Positions 7,761-18,206 of a stretch of 46,280 nt of DNA are shown here, piece after piece. The position numbers were made by a program, and so were the translations under genes. The DNA is taken from NCBI GenBank assembly GCA_021783135.1, contig JAJXUE010000023.1, forward strand, positions 1-46,280. Direction: 5' to 3'. The stretch is from Bacillota bacterium (lineage in GTDB: Bacteria; Bacillota; Desulfitobacteriia; Desulfitobacteriales; JAJXUE01). The first letter of the stretch is position 1; each line of letters opens with the position of its first letter. Below the pieces are notes generated by a model, which was not told the origin of the DNA, made no database searches, and saw only the letters and a program-made list of their open reading frames with translations.

Positions 7761-9566
7761 ATGGGAGAAGCGTCCCGGCATTTGCGGAACTTTTGTATTA
7801 TCGCGCATATTGATCATGGTAAGTCTACACTGGCTGACCGCCTAATCGAATATACCGGTACGTTGTCAGCGCGAGAAATGGAGGCCCAAGTCCTTGATAC
7901 CATGGATTTGGAACGCGAACGCGGCATTACGATTAAACTCCAAGCTGTAAGGTTGAACTACCGAGCCCAAAACGGCGAAATATACACGTTGAATTTAATT
8001 GACACCCCCGGTCATGTGGACTTTACCTATGAAGTTTCACGCAGTCTGGCGGCGTGTGAGGGTGCAGTTTTGGTGGTGGATGCAGCGCAGGGGATTGAGG
8101 CCCAGACCCTAGCTAACGTGTATTTGGCCTTGGAAAATAACTTGGAAATTATTCCCGTTATCAATAAAATTGATTTACCGAGTGCCGAACCGGAACGAGT
8201 TAAAGGTGAAATAGAAGATGTAATCGGGTTAGATGCCAGCGGAGCTATTCTTGCTTCCGCTAAAGCAGGCATTGGGATTGAAGCGATTTTGGAAGCTATT
8301 GTGCAGCAAGTCCCTCCGCCTCAGGGTGATGACAGTGCACCGCTCAAAGCGTTGATTTTCGATTCGCATTTTGACCCGTATAAAGGAGCTGTTTCCTATA
8401 TCAGGGTTGTGGATGGACAAGTGCGTAAAGGTACGAAAATGAAGATGATGTCCACCGGACGGGTTTTTGAAATTACGGAAGTCGGTATTTTTGTGCCGGC
8501 AATGAAGCTTGTGGACGTGCTGAAAGCCGGGGAAGTAGGCTTCGTCGCCGCCAGCATTAAAAATGTCAAGGACACTCAAGTAGGTGACACCATCACTGAC
8601 GCGGATAATCCGGCCTCAGTTGCACTGCCCGGGTACCGTAAGGCTACCCCCATGGTGTATTGCGGCCTGTATCCCGTGGACACAGCTGATTATGGCGATT
8701 TAAGAGACGCTCTGGAAAAGCTGCATTTGAATGATGCTTCCTTGGAGTTTGAACCGGAAACCTCGGTTGCCCTGGGGTTTGGGTTCAGGTGCGGATTTTT
8801 AGGCCTGCTGCATATGGAGATCATCCAAGAAAGGCTGGAGCGGGAATATAATCTCAATTTGATTACAACAGCGCCCAGTGTGGTATACCGGGTTAACAAA
8901 ATTGACGGAGAGAGCATATTTATTGATAACCCCAGCAATCTCCCGCCGGTGCAGGAAATTTTGACTATTGAAGAACCGCATGTTAAAGCGACGATTATGG
9001 CGCCAAGCGATTACGTCGGCGGGATAATGGAGCTTAACCAGGAAAAACGCGGAACTTACCTCAATATGGAATATCTTTCGGCTAAGCGTGTAATGCTAAC
9101 CTACGAGTTACCGTTAAGCGAGATAGTATTTGACTATTTTGACTTACTGAAGTCACGTACCAGAGGTTATGCTTCCTTGGATTATGAACTGGCAGGCTAT
9201 CGGGAGGCTGAATTGGTCAAGCTTGACATTTTATTAAATGGAGAAATTGTGGATGCGCTATCTTTCATTGTCCACAAAGATAAGGCCTACAGTCGTGGAC
9301 GCGGGTTGGTAGAAAAGCTGCGTAAAATTATTCCCAGACACATGTTTGAGGTGCCGATTCAAGCTACAGTCGGCAGCAGGGTGGTTGCGCGCGAGACTGT
9401 AAAGGCGATGCGAAAAAATGTTTTAGATAAATGCTATGGCGGGGATATTACGCGTAAGCGGAAGCTTTTAGAAAAACAAAAAGAGGGTAAGAAACGCATG
9501 AAGCAGGTAGGCAGCGTGGAAATTCCTCAAGAAGCTTTTATGGCCGTGTTACAAATTGATGACTAA
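7761..9566 (+). CDS. lepA: Elongation factor 4 (LepA)
   Basis: LepA/EF4 is a ribosome-bound GTPase involved in ribosome assembly and back-translocation. From ATG 7761 (GAGGG 7 nt upstream; TTG 7758 is a less likely start) it has 601 residues, the normal family length. The GTPase motifs are AHIDHGKST at residues 15-23, [15 protein letters not shown] and NKIDLP. The LepA-specific C-terminal domain shows the end pattern [23 protein letters not shown]. It has its own promoter and a strong terminator directly after the stop. lepA followed by hemW and then hrcA is a classical Firmicute order. Confidence 0.97.
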   Translation: MGEASRHLRNFCIIAHIDHGKSTLADRLIEYTGTLSAREMEAQVLDTMDLERERGITIKLQAVRLNYRAQNGEIYTLNLIDTPGHVDFTYEVSRSLAACEGAVLVVDAAQGIEAQTLANVYLALENNLEIIPVINKIDLPSAEPERVKGEIEDVIGLDASGAILASAKAGIGIEAILEAIVQQVPPPQGDDSAPLKALIFDSHFDPYKGAVSYIRVVDGQVRKGTKMKMMSTGRVFEITEVGIFVPAMKLVDVLKAGEVGFVAASIKNVKDTQVGDTITDADNPASVALPGYRKATPMVYCGLYPVDTADYGDLRDALEKLHLNDASLEFEPETSVALGFGFRCGFLGLLHMEIIQERLEREYNLNLITTAPSVVYRVNKIDGESIFIDNPSNLPPVQEILTIEEPHVKATIMAPSDYVGGIMELNQEKRGTYLNMEYLSAKRVMLTYELPLSEIVFDYFDLLKSRTRGYASLDYELAGYREAELVKLDILLNGEIVDALSFIVHKDKAYSRGRGLVEKLRKIIPRHMFEVPIQATVGSRVVARETVKAMRKNVLDKCYGGDITRKRKLLEKQKEGKKRMKQVGSVEIPQEAFMAVLQIDD

Positions 9567-9568
9567 TT

Positions 9569-9604
9569 AATAGGGGAGAAGCTAACTTCTCCCCTATTGT
9601 AATT
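9569..9604 (+). terminator. Terminator after lepA
   Basis: A perfect 13-bp stem (AATAGGGGAGAAG / CTTCTCCCCTATT) has a CTAA loop and is followed by GTAATTTT. It starts 2 nt after the lepA stop and ends about 25 nt before hemW, so hemW is either expressed by read-through or from an unseen promoter. Confidence 0.8.
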
Positions 9605-9627
9605 TTGGGCGATGAGGAGACTTGGGT

Positions 9628-10758
9628 ATGGGTTTGGCGGTTTATATCCATATACCGTTTTGCGAACGCAAGTGTAATTACTGTGACTTTCCATCATATC
9701 CAGCTGCCGCTTATGATATTGACGCCTATTTACGGGCCTTGGAATTGGAATTGCTACGTCGGAGCTCGGACGTGCGCAAGAGTATCAGCAGCTTATTTGT
9801 CGGCGGGGGAACGCCCAGTATTTTGCAGGAGAGTCAACTTACCGTTTTGTTTGGCATGGTACAAGCTAATTTTGGGTTGGAGCCAGATGCGGAAGTGAGC
9901 ATCGAAGCTAATCCTGGGTCTTGCAGCGCCGGTAAATTCGCGCTTTTACGAGAACTGGGAGTGAACCGCTTGTCACTGGGTGTACAAAGTCTGCAGTCTG
10001 ACTTGCTCCGGCGTTTAGGGCGGTGTCATACACCGGCAGAAGCCATTGAGGCCGTGCACCTTGCACGTGACGCGGGCTTTGATAATATCAACCTCGATTT
10101 TATCGCTGGAGTACCGGGTCAGGACTTGGCTGCGTGGCAGGCTACCTTGCAAACTGCCCTGGAATTGCAGCCGGAGCACTTGTCGCTATACGGGCTGTCG
10201 ATTGAGCCCAATACTCCCTTTGGGTCGCAGTGGGCTGATGGTTGTCTGGAGGTGCCGGACGATGAGGCTCAGGCAACCATGTTAGAGTGGTCGCAACATT
10301 TTCTGGCCGAACAGGGATATGGACATTATGAGATCTCTAATTATGCGTTGCCAGGTAAGGCTTGCCGGCATAACCAGGTATATTGGCGTAATTTACCCTA
10401 TCTTGGTTTCGGTGCCGGAGCGGCCTCCTATTGGCAGGAACAACGCAGCACTAATTTAGCTCGGGTAGAAGAATATGTTGCTGCCGTAAATCTCGGGGTA
10501 GTGCCAGTGGCGGAGAAGGAACATTTAAGCGTGGAGTTGCAAATGGCGGAAACTTTGTTTCTCGGCTTACGGCTTTTAGCGGGAGTGGAAAAAAGAGACT
10601 TTGCCCGAAGGTTTAACCTGAATATTGATGATGTGTACGGAGAAAAAATAAAGGTTTTGCAAAATAAGGGTTTGCTTGAAGACTCAGGTAAGGTAGTAAA
10701 ACTGAGCAAAAGAGGGATATTATTGGCTAATGAGGTTTTTTGCGAGTTTCTCCCCTGA
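9628..10758 (+). CDS. hemW: Radical SAM heme chaperone HemW
   Basis: A 376-residue radical SAM protein of the HemN/HemW family. The cluster motif CERKCNYC (CxxxCxxC) lies near the N-terminus after VYIHIPFC, and the GGGTPS and LSLGVQSL motifs of the SAM-binding core follow. The protein has the short N-terminus of HemW rather than the longer one of true HemN, so heme delivery is more likely than coproporphyrinogen oxidation. ATG 9628 has GAGGAGA 7 nt upstream; TTG 9622 is too close. It lies between lepA and the heat-shock operon, the usual place in Firmicutes. Confidence 0.92.
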   Translation: MGLAVYIHIPFCERKCNYCDFPSYPAAAYDIDAYLRALELELLRRSSDVRKSISSLFVGGGTPSILQESQLTVLFGMVQANFGLEPDAEVSIEANPGSCSAGKFALLRELGVNRLSLGVQSLQSDLLRRLGRCHTPAEAIEAVHLARDAGFDNINLDFIAGVPGQDLAAWQATLQTALELQPEHLSLYGLSIEPNTPFGSQWADGCLEVPDDEAQATMLEWSQHFLAEQGYGHYEISNYALPGKACRHNQVYWRNLPYLGFGAGAASYWQEQRSTNLARVEEYVAAVNLGVVPVAEKEHLSVELQMAETLFLGLRLLAGVEKRDFARRFNLNIDDVYGEKIKVLQNKGLLEDSGKVVKLSKRGILLANEVFCEFLP

Positions 10759-10768
10759 CGTTCTGCGC

Positions 10769-10797
10769 TTGACAAAAAAAACAACGGATGGTATTTT
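10769..10797 (+). promoter_or_regulatory. Sigma-A promoter of the hrcA-chaperonin-grpE-dnaK-dnaJ operon
   Basis: A perfect TTGACA (10769-10774) and TATTTT (10792-10797) are separated by 17 nt. The CIRCE operator begins 12 nt after the -10 box and covers the expected transcription start. Confidence 0.85.
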
Positions 10798-10808
10798 TTA
10801 ATTAGATT

Positions 10809-10835
10809 TTAGCACTCGTTAAATGAGAGTGCTAA
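10809..10835 (+). promoter_or_regulatory. CIRCE operator (HrcA binding site)
   Basis: TTAGCACTC, nine bases, GAGTGCTAA: a perfect match to the CIRCE inverted repeat. HrcA bound here blocks transcription when folding capacity is ample. It is the only CIRCE I see in the window. Confidence 0.97.
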
Positions 10836-10851
10836 CAAAAGTAAGGGGTTG

Positions 10852-11895
10852 ATGGAGTTGCAAATGGATGAGCGGAAAGATAAGGTGCTTCAGGCAATTA
10901 TTCTTGATTACATTACTACCGCTGAACCTGTCGGTTCCAGAACCATCGCCCGTAAGTTTGACCTTGGCGTAAGTTCGGCCACAATTCGCAACGAAATGGC
11001 GGATCTGGAGGAAATGGGGCTGATTGAACAGCCACATACGTCTGCCGGTCGTGTACCCTCTGACGTAGGCTATCGTTATTATGTGGATTGTTTGATGCAA
11101 AAAGCATTTCTATCTGAGGGCGAGAAAGATATCGTTGACGGCATTATCTCCCAGCGCATCCAAAAGATCCAAGGGTTGGTGCAGGAGACCTCAAAGCTTT
11201 TGTCACAATTGACCAATCTTACAACAGTAGTACTGGCACCGCAGCAGGGCAAAAGTGCTTTGCATCAAATTCATCTGTTGCCGTACCAACCTGCCAAGGC
11301 TTTAATGGTAGTGGTGCGAGAAAATGGAGCTGTAGAGAATCAGATTATCGATGTGTCGGAGAGCACCAGTGCGGAAGACCTACAAAAGGTTAGCCAGATT
11401 TTAAACAAAAAAATGAAGGGCTATACCCTTGATAAGATCAAAAGCTCTCTCTTAAATGAAATATATGCGGAGTTGGCGCGGCAAAAAGAGCTTATCACGA
11501 TGGCGATGGAGGTCTTAGAGCCTATCTTGAATTCCAATGACCATGATAGCCTAGTGCTTGGCGGCACTTTTAATATGTTAAATCAGCCGGAATTTAAGGA
11601 CATCGCTAAACTAAAAAGCGTCCTTAGGATTTTTGAAGAAGATCATGAATTAAAGCAGATTTTAAGTGAAGTATCCGGGCAAGGATTAACCATACGAATT
11701 GGTGGAGAGAATAAATTGGAGGAAATGCAGGAATGCAGCTTGATTACGGCCACTTTCCAAATTGACGGGAACAATGTTGGGACTATAGGTGTGCTGGGTC
11801 CAACCCGCATGGATTATGCCAAAACGTGCAGCCTGTTGGAATTAATGTCGAAAAATATGTCTCGGGTTATTCGACGCAGGTACGATGGCTTTTAA
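10852..11895 (+). CDS. hrcA: Heat-inducible transcription repressor HrcA
   Basis: HrcA represses class I heat-shock genes at CIRCE sites. The N-terminal winged helix shows DERKDKVLQAIILDYITTAEPVGSRTIARKF and SSATIRNEMADLEEMGLIEQPHTSAGRVPS, both highly diagnostic. The GAF-like and dimerisation parts follow (NMLNQPEF, IGGEN, GPTRMDYA). Length is about 347 residues, normal for the family. Several starts lie close together: ATG 10852, TTG 10858 and ATG 10864. AAGGGG at 10843-10848 is 3 nt from the first and 9 nt from the second, so the exact start is open by up to four residues. It is the first gene of the heat-shock operon and so represses itself. Confidence 0.95.
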   Translation: MELQMDERKDKVLQAIILDYITTAEPVGSRTIARKFDLGVSSATIRNEMADLEEMGLIEQPHTSAGRVPSDVGYRYYVDCLMQKAFLSEGEKDIVDGIISQRIQKIQGLVQETSKLLSQLTNLTTVVLAPQQGKSALHQIHLLPYQPAKALMVVVRENGAVENQIIDVSESTSAEDLQKVSQILNKKMKGYTLDKIKSSLLNEIYAELARQKELITMAMEVLEPILNSNDHDSLVLGGTFNMLNQPEFKDIAKLKSVLRIFEEDHELKQILSEVSGQGLTIRIGGENKLEEMQECSLITATFQIDGNNVGTIGVLGPTRMDYAKTCSLLELMSKNMSRVIRRRYDGF

Positions 11896-11957
11896 GCGAG
11901 TTTGGGGCAGAAGTCATATTCCTTGTTTATTTTTGCTGATTTGAAGGGGGTTTCCAG

Positions 11958-13508
11958 TTGAGCACAAAGGCTGCCAACAGTTCTGAGCCAGAAGAACGTT
12001 TTTCTGCTTTAATCACCAATGCCAACGCCGTGCGAGCCATTACTGCTGCAGTTGAAGGCACAATCGGGCCTAAGGGGCTTGATACTATGCTGGTGGATAA
12101 GTTTGGCGATGTCGTAATTACAAATGACGGCGTGACAATATTAAATCTGATGGAAGTGAATCATCCCGCAGCGAAGATGATTATTAATATGGCCAAGTCG
12201 CAACAAAATGAGATTGGGGACGGAACGACTACTGCTACTATTTTAGCCGGGGGATTGGTTGCCGCCGGAGTAGAGCAGGTTGTCAAGGGGGTGCCGGTAG
12301 CCAGAGTGATTGAAGGTTTACGCATCGGCATGAGGCAAGCCTTGCAGACTTTGGCGGCCAATTCCAGGCCGGTAGAAGATTTGGACAGTGAGGTTTTACA
12401 TCAGGTCGCCATGGTTGCCGGGCGGGAAAATGGGGACATCGCGCACTTGGTTGTGGCTGCGGCTAAACTTGTCGGCCTAGAAAAGCTTAGACAAAACGGC
12501 TTTCTGCTGGCGGATACAATTATGGCTGAAGAGGGAGCGGAAAACGAAGTATTCCAGGGAGTAATTATTAATAAGGCTCCGATGACGCGCCATATGCCCA
12601 AGGATTTGAGTGATTTGCGGGTCTTGGTAGTGGATGATGCGTTGGAACCGGAGGAAGTGGAAGATGAAGCGCTTGGCACTGATGCCGGTTTTGCCCGCTA
12701 TTTAAAACTACAGGAAGAGTTTAAACAAAATTTGTCTAAAGTCAGAGATTTGGGGATTAAACTGGTGCTGGTGGACAGAGGGGTCAGCGATGCTGCCGAA
12801 GAACTGCTCACTGACTGGGGCGTAATGGTGTTGCAACGTGTGCCGAATAAGGAACTGCTTCAGGTAGCAGAACATACGGGAGCCAGACCGATAAAACGAA
12901 CCGGCCTCAAGAAAAGCGAGGACGATTTGGCTAAGGTCACGGGGCGGGCCGCAAGGGCTTACTTAGATGAAAAGTTGGAGCACGTTAGAATTCTGCAGGG
13001 TGCAGGGAAGCCGACAGCGACAGTTTTAGTCGGTGCGGCAACTGCGGAAATCGTGGGTGAGCGGGAACGTATTGCGAAGGATGCTGCCTCAAGTGTGCAA
13101 GCTGCAGTCCTGCAAGGCATCGTGCCCGGCGGCGGGGCGGTGGAACTCGCAGTGGCGCGCGAAGTTGAAAAGACCCGCCAAGACACGCGCGGGATGCCGG
13201 CCTACGGCGTAAAGTGCGTGGAGGAAGCCTTACAACGTCCATTTAGCCAAATTGTGTTAAATGCCGGGTTTAATCCGCTGGAGAAATTAGGCGATGTAAT
13301 TGCCGCTCAGGTGGAGACCGGTAAGGATTCGCTGTCAATCGACTGTGACAGCGGTGAGGTGGTCGATATGCTGGAGAAGGGGGTTGTGGATCCTGCCATG
13401 GTAAAAATTCACGCGCTCCGGGCAGCGGGGGAAGTGGCAGAAGCTATTTTGCGTATCGATACTATTATTCGAAAACGTGATGAAGACGCTAGGGAGCACG
13501 AGTTTTAG
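11958..13508 (+). CDS. Group III (archaeal-like, thermosome-related) chaperonin
   Basis: A 516-residue Cpn60/TCP-1 fold protein that resembles archaeal thermosomes, not GroEL. Thermosome-type motifs are [14 protein letters not shown] (34-47), NDGVTIL (56-62), HPAAKM, GDGTTT (87-92), KDAASS around Asp375 and PGGGAVE (390-396). The C-terminus ends in a charged stretch without the GGM tail of GroEL. Such group III chaperonins are known from Carboxydothermus and some other Firmicutes, where they lie in the dnaK operon; they form ATP-driven folding rings that close without GroES. Here the gene sits between hrcA and grpE behind the CIRCE promoter. Start TTG 11958 has GAAGGGGG 7 nt upstream. Confidence 0.93.
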   Translation: MSTKAANSSEPEERFSALITNANAVRAITAAVEGTIGPKGLDTMLVDKFGDVVITNDGVTILNLMEVNHPAAKMIINMAKSQQNEIGDGTTTATILAGGLVAAGVEQVVKGVPVARVIEGLRIGMRQALQTLAANSRPVEDLDSEVLHQVAMVAGRENGDIAHLVVAAAKLVGLEKLRQNGFLLADTIMAEEGAENEVFQGVIINKAPMTRHMPKDLSDLRVLVVDDALEPEEVEDEALGTDAGFARYLKLQEEFKQNLSKVRDLGIKLVLVDRGVSDAAEELLTDWGVMVLQRVPNKELLQVAEHTGARPIKRTGLKKSEDDLAKVTGRAARAYLDEKLEHVRILQGAGKPTATVLVGAATAEIVGERERIAKDAASSVQAAVLQGIVPGGGAVELAVAREVEKTRQDTRGMPAYGVKCVEEALQRPFSQIVLNAGFNPLEKLGDVIAAQVETGKDSLSIDCDSGEVVDMLEKGVVDPAMVKIHALRAAGEVAEAILRIDTIIRKRDEDAREHEF

Positions 13509-13527
13509 GTAAGAAAGTGGTGAAACT

Positions 13528-14157
13528 GTGAATAAGCAAGATAGGGAATTTAAGGAAGCTGAGGCTAAAGCCAAGGCCGGCTATGCTGCCGGAGCGGCAA
13601 ACAATAACGTTAAGGATGAAGAACCGGAAGGTTACCAAGTCACTGGCGAAGAGGCAGACAACCAGGATAAGCCTAGTATTGACCCTCAAGAGCTACTCTT
13701 AGAGATGCGTAGGGAGTTTGAACGTGAGAAGGCGGTAAGTGCAGAATATTTGCGCCGCTTGCAAAATTTGCAAGCCGATTACGATAATTTCCGTAAACGA
13801 ACCCAACGCGAAAAGGAAGAACTGGCTAAATATGCTTCGGAAAAATTAGTGGAAGCACTGCTGCCTGTACTGGATAACCTGGATCGAGCCTTAGAAGCGA
13901 GCAGTAAAACTCAGGATTTCGCCAGTTTGGCTAAAGGTTTAGAGATGATTCAGCGCTTGTTGGCAGGGACCTTGGAGAAGGAAGGACTTGCCTGCATCGA
14001 ATGCGTGGGTCAAGAATTTGACCCAGCATTACATGAAGCCGTGATGCACGCAGAGTCACAAGAACACGACTCGAATATCATCATTGACGAATTCCAAAAA
14101 GGTTATTATCTAAAGGATAAGGTACTTAGACCCAGTAAGGTTAGGGTTAACAAGTGA
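13528..14157 (+). CDS. grpE: Nucleotide exchange factor GrpE
   Basis: GrpE (209 residues, GTG start) releases ADP from DnaK. A polar, poorly conserved N-terminal 55 residues leads into the long dimerising coiled coil (EFEREKAVSAEYLRRLQNLQADYDNFRKRTQREKEEL). The C-terminal beta domain with VGQEFDPALHEAVMH and KGYYLKDKVLRPSKVRV follows; all are standard GrpE signatures. It lies 19 nt after the chaperonin and 33 nt before dnaK, clearly in the same operon. No irregularities were seen. Confidence 0.95.
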   Translation: MNKQDREFKEAEAKAKAGYAAGAANNNVKDEEPEGYQVTGEEADNQDKPSIDPQELLLEMRREFEREKAVSAEYLRRLQNLQADYDNFRKRTQREKEELAKYASEKLVEALLPVLDNLDRALEASSKTQDFASLAKGLEMIQRLLAGTLEKEGLACIECVGQEFDPALHEAVMHAESQEHDSNIIIDEFQKGYYLKDKVLRPSKVRVNK

Positions 14158-14190
14158 GTTTAAACATAATATTATAGGGGGATTGCAACT

Positions 14191-16023
14191 ATGAGTAAAA
14201 TAATCGGTATTGATTTGGGAACTACTTATTCATGTGTGGCTGTTATGGAAGGCGGCGAGGCAGTCGTTATACCAAATGCGGAGGGTGCGAGGACCACTCC
14301 TTCGGTGTTAGGATTTTCAAAGACCGGTGAAAGATTGGTTGGCCAGGTTGCTAAACGCCAGTCCGTCACTAATCCCGACAGAACTATCAGCTCGATTAAA
14401 CGGCAAATGGGCACAGATTTTAAGGTCAATATTGACGATAAAACCTATACTCCGCAAGAAATTTCCGCGATGATTCTGCAAAAATTAAAAGCGGATGCAG
14501 AAGCGTACTTAGGTGGTACTGTAACCCAAGCTGTTATTACTGTGCCGGCATACTTTACGGACAGCCAACGCCAAGCTACTAAGGATGCCGGAAGAATTGC
14601 CGGTCTGGATGTCCTGAGGATTATTAATGAGCCTACGGCAGCAGCGCTGGCCTATGGCTCCGATAAATCGGAAGACCATACTATCTTGGTGTTTGACCTT
14701 GGCGGTGGGACTTTTGACGTATCGATTCTCGAGTTGGGCGACGGAGTATTTGAGGTTAAGGCTACCAGTGGTAATAACCGACTCGGTGGCGATGACTTTG
14801 ACCAAAAGATTATGGACTGGATTGTAAGTGAATACAAAAAGTCGCACGGCGTAGATTTGGCTAAAGACAAAGTTGCGATGCAACGTCTGAAAGAAACTGC
14901 CGAGAAAACTAAAATTGAATTATCCGGTGTATTGAGCAGTAATATCAACCTACCGTTTATCACGATGACTGATGAAGGCCCGCAACACTTAGACCTGAAT
15001 CTGACGCGTGCTAAGTTCGACGAATTGACGCGTGATCTCGTGGAAATGACAGTTGGGCCGACAAAACAAGCCTTGGCGGATGCAAAATTAAGCGCGAAGG
15101 ACATCGATAAAGTTATTTTAGTCGGTGGGTCGACACGGATTCCGGCTGTGCAAGAAGCCATCAAAAACCTTATTGGTAAAGAACCGCATAAAGGGGTTAA
15201 TCCGGATGAGGCAGTTGCCCTAGGTGCCGCAATTCAAGCGGGCGTCTTGGCGGGTGAAGTGAAGGATATCGTTTTGGTTGATGTTGCTCCCTTGTCTTTA
15301 GGGATTGAAACTATGGGCGGTATTTTTACCCGCATTATTGACCGCAACACCACTATTCCTACCTCCAAATCGCAAACCTTTTCGACTGCCGCTGATAACC
15401 AACCCAGTGTGGAAATTCATGTCTTGCAAGGTGAGCGGGAAGTAGCCCAGTATAACAAAACCCTAGGTCGCTTCAACTTAGGCGGTATTCCGCCGGCGCC
15501 GCGCGGCATTCCGCAAATCGAAGTTAAGTTTGATATCGATGCCAATGGTATCGTGCACGTGTCCGCTAAGGATATGGGTACAGGCAATGAACAAAAGATT
15601 ACCATCAGTGCCTCTACGGGCCTATCCAAAGAGGAAATCGATAAGATGGCTAAAGATGCAGAGCTACATGCGGAAGAAGATAAAAAACGCAAGGAAATGG
15701 TAGAGGTCAAGAATCAAGCCGACTCGTTGGTGTACCAAACCGAGAAATCGCTGAAGGATTTCGAAGGAAAAGCCAGCGCCGCTGAGGTGGAGCCGATTAC
15801 CAAAGCGCTGGAAGAACTTAAAGAAGCGATTAAGAATGATGATACAGACAAAATGAAAGCTAAGTCCGAAGAAGTTACTAAAGTGCTCCATCCATTTATT
15901 GAAAAAATGTATGCCCAAACGTCTCAGGCCAACCCGGGCGAGCAGGCTCAGAATACGGCAGAGGAAAATCCTAAAGACAATGTAGTGGATGCCGAATATA
16001 CTGAAGTAAACGACGATAAATAG
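14191..16023 (+). CDS. dnaK: Chaperone protein DnaK (Hsp70)
   Basis: DnaK is the ATP-driven Hsp70 that binds unfolded peptides together with DnaJ and GrpE. The 610-residue protein has the ATPase domain ([51 protein letters not shown]), the linker [15 protein letters not shown], the substrate-binding domain and a lid ending in the acidic [14 protein letters not shown]. The N-domain lacks the extra loop of proteobacterial DnaK, as usual for Gram-positives. GGGGG precedes the ATG. A large stem-loop without a T tract lies between dnaK and dnaJ. Confidence 0.98.
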   Translation: MSKIIGIDLGTTYSCVAVMEGGEAVVIPNAEGARTTPSVLGFSKTGERLVGQVAKRQSVTNPDRTISSIKRQMGTDFKVNIDDKTYTPQEISAMILQKLKADAEAYLGGTVTQAVITVPAYFTDSQRQATKDAGRIAGLDVLRIINEPTAAALAYGSDKSEDHTILVFDLGGGTFDVSILELGDGVFEVKATSGNNRLGGDDFDQKIMDWIVSEYKKSHGVDLAKDKVAMQRLKETAEKTKIELSGVLSSNINLPFITMTDEGPQHLDLNLTRAKFDELTRDLVEMTVGPTKQALADAKLSAKDIDKVILVGGSTRIPAVQEAIKNLIGKEPHKGVNPDEAVALGAAIQAGVLAGEVKDIVLVDVAPLSLGIETMGGIFTRIIDRNTTIPTSKSQTFSTAADNQPSVEIHVLQGEREVAQYNKTLGRFNLGGIPPAPRGIPQIEVKFDIDANGIVHVSAKDMGTGNEQKITISASTGLSKEEIDKMAKDAELHAEEDKKRKEMVEVKNQADSLVYQTEKSLKDFEGKASAAEVEPITKALEELKEAIKNDDTDKMKAKSEEVTKVLHPFIEKMYAQTSQANPGEQAQNTAEENPKDNVVDAEYTEVNDDK

Positions 16024-16048
16024 TGACATGATTAACGGTTGTAGGGTT

Positions 16049-16094
16049 CAGTCGGTTCCGGGCGTTGCAGGCAACGCTCCGGGACTTCTGACTG
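16049..16094 (+). other. Long stem-loop between dnaK and dnaJ
   Basis: A core GCGTTGC-AG-GCAACGC (16062-16077) is extended by CCGG/CCGG with one bulged base and, after internal mismatches, by CAGTC/GACTG. No T tract follows, so it is not a standard terminator. It may act as a processing or stability element that adjusts the DnaK to DnaJ ratio (inference). Confidence 0.55.
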
Positions 16095-16137
16095 CCCGGC
16101 CTCAGGCGTTAGACCAAAGTATTATGGGGGCTGTACG

Positions 16138-17256
16138 ATGAAAAGAGACTATTATGAGGTTTTTGGAGTAGCAAAAGACGCCAGTGCTGAAGAGATAAAA
16201 AAGGCCTATCGTAAGCTAGCCCGCCAATACCATCCGGACGTGTGTCCCGGGGACAAAGAAGCTGAGGCTAAGTTTAAAGAGGCTGCTGAGGCCTATGAGG
16301 TCTTAAGCGATGACCAAAAGAGAGCGAGATATGACCAGTTCGGGCATGCGGGCATGGATCCTAATCAAGGCTTCGGCGGTGGAGGTGGAGCCGACTTTGG
16401 GTCGTTTGGCGATATCTTCGGTGATATTTTTGACATGTTTGGCGGCGGAGGACGGCGCCAGGGCGGGGCGCGTCGCGGCTCTGACCTGCGCTACGATTTA
16501 GAGATCAGCTTTGAAGAGGCTGCTTTTGGCGCGGAAAAGGAAATCAAAGTGCCGCGCCAGGAAGCGTGTCAGGAATGTCAAGGCTCCGGTGCTGCACCCG
16601 GAACTCATCCGGAAACCTGTGCCCAATGTCATGGCACGGGGCAGGTGACGATGGTTCAGGCGACGCCGTTTGGGAGAATTCAGACCTCTCGACCCTGCAA
16701 TACATGTCGGGGCCAGGGTAAGATTGTGCGTACCCCTTGCCCAAAATGTTCCGGACAAGGTAAATTACGCAATGTGCATACCCTGAAAATTAAGGTTCCA
16801 GCCGGCACTGAGGATGGTTTACACTTACGCCTAAACGGCGATGGTGAGGCCGGTGAACAAGGTGGTCCGCCGGGAGATCTTTACGTGGTGCTAAACGTTC
16901 AGCCGCATAAGCTCTTCGAGCGTGAAGGCAATGATGTGTATTGTGAGATGCCCGTGACCTTTATCAATGCTGCTTTGGGCGGCGAGGTCGATGTACCAAC
17001 GCTTGATGGCGCGGTAAAAATGAAGGTGCCGGAAGGCACCCAGACCGGAACGATGTTTCGCTTACGCGGGCATGGTATTCCGCATCGGCGCGGCAGCGGA
17101 CGGGGCGATCAGCATGTGCGGGTTAGAGTAATGACTCCGACTAAACTGACGGAGCGGCAGAAAGAACTGCTGCGTGAGTTTGACAGCAGCACAACCTCGG
17201 AACAACAAATGGGCAAAAAGTCATTATTTGATAAATTGCGCGACGCGATTGGATAA
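16138..17256 (+). CDS. dnaJ: Chaperone protein DnaJ
   Basis: DnaJ (372 residues) delivers substrates to DnaK and stimulates its ATPase. The J domain is complete with YHPD (HPD motif), followed by a Gly/Phe-rich linker ([28 protein letters not shown]). Four zinc-binding repeats follow: [24 protein letters not shown] and CPKCSGQG. The C-terminal substrate domains have [23 protein letters not shown], so this is a class A DnaJ. GGGGG lies 7 nt before the ATG. prmA and rsmE follow closely, the usual Firmicute arrangement. Confidence 0.97.
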   Translation: MKRDYYEVFGVAKDASAEEIKKAYRKLARQYHPDVCPGDKEAEAKFKEAAEAYEVLSDDQKRARYDQFGHAGMDPNQGFGGGGGADFGSFGDIFGDIFDMFGGGGRRQGGARRGSDLRYDLEISFEEAAFGAEKEIKVPRQEACQECQGSGAAPGTHPETCAQCHGTGQVTMVQATPFGRIQTSRPCNTCRGQGKIVRTPCPKCSGQGKLRNVHTLKIKVPAGTEDGLHLRLNGDGEAGEQGGPPGDLYVVLNVQPHKLFEREGNDVYCEMPVTFINAALGGEVDVPTLDGAVKMKVPEGTQTGTMFRLRGHGIPHRRGSGRGDQHVRVRVMTPTKLTERQKELLREFDSSTTSEQQMGKKSLFDKLRDAIG

Positions 17257-17276
17257 ATGGCAAAGGGGCAATGCTA

Positions 17277-18206
17277 GTGGAATGGCAAGAACTTGCGGTG
17301 ACAGTTTCAACCCAGGCGGTCGAAGCTGTCGCCGAACTTTTTTATGCGTTAGGGTGCACCGGAGTAACCATCGATGACCCCAATTTGTTGCGGGAATATA
17401 TCCAAACTGCGGACTGGGATTACCACATATTCTCGCTGCCTGATGTTTCAGACACTGTAGTAGTTAAAGGATACTTTGCCGCAGATGAATTTTTAAGTGC
17501 GCGCCAAGGACGGCTCGATGCCGGATTACACGCATTACTAGATGTTTTTCCGGGCATTGTCCTACGCCTAAAACAAGGGACTGTCCGGGAGGATGACTGG
17601 GCGACAGCTTGGAAGGCCTATTTCAAGCCTGTTAAGGTTGGGCAAAGAATTGTGATTAAACCAAGTTGGGAAAGTTATTTGCCTGGCCCGGATGAATTGG
17701 TGCTAGAGCTTGACCCAGGCATGGCCTTTGGTACCGGTACTCATCCTACCACTGCATTGTGTATCAAAGCACTCGAAAGAACGGTACAACCCGGCAGCCT
17801 AGTGTACGATATTGGCACTGGCTCCGGAGTTTTGGCAATAGCGTGCGCGATGTTAGGGGCACAGGTTAAAGCGGTGGATTTAGATCCTGTGGCGGTAAAA
17901 ATTGCCCGTGAGAATGTGGCGCTGAATGCGCTTGAGCAGCAAGTAGAGGTTTATCATGGTAATTTGGCCGATGTGCTTGCTGATAGCGCAGATTTAGTCG
18001 TGGCAAATATTATCGCCGATGTAGTAATAGTGCTGGCCCAAGATCTGAAACGCATTTTGCGACCGGGTGGAGTGTGTCTTGCTTCCGGTATTATCGGCGA
18101 ACGCGGGCAAGAAGTCGTAGAGGCCTTCGAGGCCCAGGGCCTGCGAGTTCAGCAAGTCGATGAGGAAAAGGGCTGGGTATTAGTGCAGGCCGGGAGGAGA
18201 AGTTAA
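17277..18206 (+). CDS. prmA: Ribosomal protein L11 methyltransferase
   Basis: PrmA methylates amino groups of ribosomal protein L11 using S-adenosylmethionine. The AdoMet fold shows DPGMAFGTGTHPTTALC, YDIGTGSGVLAIACAMLG, AVDLDPVAV and VVANIIADV. GTG 17277 gives 309 residues starting MEWQELAV, matching other PrmA N-termini (M-x-W). AAAGGGG lies 8 nt before it, while ATG 17271 is only 2 nt from that site. The stop overlaps the rsmE start as TAATG, which suggests translational coupling. Confidence 0.93.
   Translation: MEWQELAVTVSTQAVEAVAELFYALGCTGVTIDDPNLLREYIQTADWDYHIFSLPDVSDTVVVKGYFAADEFLSARQGRLDAGLHALLDVFPGIVLRLKQGTVREDDWATAWKAYFKPVKVGQRIVIKPSWESYLPGPDELVLELDPGMAFGTGTHPTTALCIKALERTVQPGSLVYDIGTGSGVLAIACAMLGAQVKAVDLDPVAVKIARENVALNALEQQVEVYHGNLADVLADSADLVVANIIADVVIVLAQDLKRILRPGGVCLASGIIGERGQEVVEAFEAQGLRVQQVDEEKGWVLVQAGRRS

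Noticed and set aside
14509-15164. Long minus-strand frames inside dnaK (14509-14883 and 14652-15164)
   Set aside because: They are shadows of a highly conserved, fully intact dnaK on the other strand.
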